Below, piece after piece: positions 62,878 to 64,000 of a stretch of DNA of 64,000 nucleotides. A model generated the notes under the pieces. The model was not told the origin of the DNA, did not search any database, and worked only from the letters and a program-made list of their open reading frames with translations. This DNA is from Staphylococcus sp. Marseille-Q5304 (GTDB taxonomy: Bacteria; Bacillota; Bacilli; Staphylococcales; Staphylococcaceae). Each line of letters begins with the position of its first letter. Position 1 is the stretch's first letter. Location: positions 682,001 through 746,000 of the forward strand of contig NZ_CALSFP010000001.1 of assembly GCF_943737015.1 (NCBI RefSeq). The letters are read 5' to 3'. The position numbers were made by a program, and so were the translations under genes.

Positions 62878-63702
62878 ATGTGGAAATGGGAAACTGAAAA
62901 AGAAGCCAAAGGTGTTGTGGTTATTGCACATAACATGCTTGAACATACAGGTCGATATGCGTATGTGATCACAATGCTACGTCGAAATGGCTACCACGTT
63001 ATCATGGGTGATTTACCAGGACAAGGGCAAACACCACGTTCAGATAAAGGATTAATTAGAGATTTCGATGAATATCATGAACATTTTTTAGAGTGGATTA
63101 AAATTGCGAACGAATATAAAATCCCAACATACGTCTTAGGTGTAGGTTTAGGTGGCTTAATTATACTTAACTTATTAGAAAAAGTTGATGTTCCCATCGA
63201 AGGAGTTGTGTTAATTTCTCCTCTCTTAGAATTTAAAAAAGGTTATAAAACGAGAAAAGATAAAATTATCGCTAATGCAGGCAAAATGACAAAAAACAAA
63301 CGCTTTAAAGTAGGCGTTTCAATCGATGAACTCACACGTAACGAAGAAGTGTTAGAAGAAACTTATGAAGATGAATTAATGTTACAGAAAGCTACATATC
63401 ATTGGTATAAACAATTAACCGAAACAATGCGAGATACCGTATCACATTTAACAGATATTAATCCGATTCCGTTATTACTCATGTACGGAACGGAAGATAA
63501 AATTGCGGATACTGAAGTAATGAAATTAGTTAAAGATAAAGTAGATACAGATGAGCTTTACTTTAAAGTATGGAAAGGTTTATATCACGAAGTACATAAC
63601 GAACCTGAACGTGATGATGTCATGAGATACGTACTTGCATTTTTAAATAACAGTGCAAGTCATAATGGTTTTATTATCGATGATAAAAATCAACCAAATT
63701 AA
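62878..63702 (+). CDS. Lysophospholipase-like alpha/beta-hydrolase, altered nucleophile
   Basis: 274 residues from ATG 62878. The family pattern of monoglyceride/lysophospholipases is seen: MLEHTGRYAYVI, DLPGQGQTPRS, and C-terminal acid YGTEDKI and base GLYHEVHNEPERD. Where G-x-S-x-G is expected the sequence reads GVGLGG, so the catalytic Ser is absent. The upstream ribosome binding site AAAGGA is close to the ATG. Conserved neighbour of putA in staphylococci, as far as I recall. Enzymatic role doubtful. Confidence 0.78.
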   Translation: MWKWETEKEAKGVVVIAHNMLEHTGRYAYVITMLRRNGYHVIMGDLPGQGQTPRSDKGLIRDFDEYHEHFLEWIKIANEYKIPTYVLGVGLGGLIILNLLEKVDVPIEGVVLISPLLEFKKGYKTRKDKIIANAGKMTKNKRFKVGVSIDELTRNEEVLEETYEDELMLQKATYHWYKQLTETMRDTVSHLTDINPIPLLLMYGTEDKIADTEVMKLVKDKVDTDELYFKVWKGLYHEVHNEPERDDVMRYVLAFLNNSASHNGFIIDDKNQPN

Positions 63703-63724
63703 TATATCAAAGCACATATATAGC

Positions 63725-63760
63725 AAACCAACTACCGAAATAAGGTAGTTGGTTTTTTTA
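63725..63760 (+). terminator. Terminator of the lysophospholipase-like gene
   Basis: A 12-bp perfect inverted repeat (63725-63736 with 63743-63754) followed by T-run. Confidence 0.9.
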
Positions 63761-64000
63761 TATTACGAAAAAACCATTTTCAATTGACAATACTATTGAT
63801 TAATTTCATTGATGAACGAATATCGCGTTATATATTCAAAAGCAAAAGGGTTCCTCGCAACTCAATAGCGTTAAATTACATTCGTAAAAAATAATCATAA
63901 AAATTCACGTGAAAATACTATAAATAATATTGCGAAAACTTAAATGATTTGGTATATTTTAATTATGAAATAAATCACAATATCATATTGAGTGAACCAG
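63761..64000. other. AT-rich end of the window
   Basis: No gene or clear signal seen up to the window edge. Confidence 0.35.

Overview
The window is chromosomal DNA of a low-GC Gram-positive bacterium and is almost certainly a Staphylococcus other than S. aureus. Signs of this are the airSR (yhcSR) and xdrA regulators, TRAP, ecsAB, the sigS/ecfX pair, SagB, a YSIRK-type lipase, and purine-rich ribosome binding sites throughout. The species cannot be named from sequence reading alone; a coagulase-negative species is my inference.

Layout. 1-5.3 kb: the start of a probable RluA-type gene, the AirSR redox two-component system, a dicarboxylate/amino-acid symporter, and a MerR regulator facing a short-chain dehydrogenase whose promoter has the 19-bp spacer typical of MerR targets. 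5.3-7.9 kb: a secreted lipase bracketed by two 21-residue amphipathic peptides that resemble phenol-soluble modulins, behind one consensus promoter and a CcpA (cre) site. 7.9-13.6 kb: yidC, a Spo0M-like gene, purU, xdrA and two yheBA-like genes. 14-19 kb: yhaO-yhaN-yhaM, with yhaN broken by an in-frame stop. 19-30.6 kb: chrA, prsA, a DUF3267 gene, a YtxH gene, hit, ecsAB, TRAP, hemEHY (coproporphyrin-type haem synthesis) and a small hydrolase.

31-38.8 kb is the only clearly accessory part. Eight tRNA genes (fMet, Asp, Phe, His, Gly, Asn, Glu, Ser) end in tRNA-Ser, and a 14-bp copy of its 3' end recurs 3.9 kb downstream. Between the two copies lie a DUF4041/GIY-YIG gene, a broken ImmA-type peptidase, small HTH genes and other fragments. 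I read this as the decayed lysogeny end of a prophage or island. The position, between the tRNAs after hemY and menE, matches the locus where S. aureus carries the island vSa-beta (from memory). A membrane-anchored unknown gene is present twice (33.7 and 36.8 kb, one copy truncated), each copy with an RBS-sequestering hairpin.

38.8-64 kb returns to core genes: menEC, yidD, ytkD, an Ltp-domain membrane protein, pckA, a SAM riboswitch with metK, an aldo/keto reductase, two fluoride channels, a transaldolase, sigS-ecfX, sagB, an orphan osmoprotectant-binding lipoprotein, an FAD-dependent protein, an FMN riboswitch with ribDEBAH, proline dehydrogenase and a lysophospholipase-like protein. Most transcription units end in clear intrinsic terminators. 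No insertion sequence, transposase, integrase gene or CRISPR array was seen.
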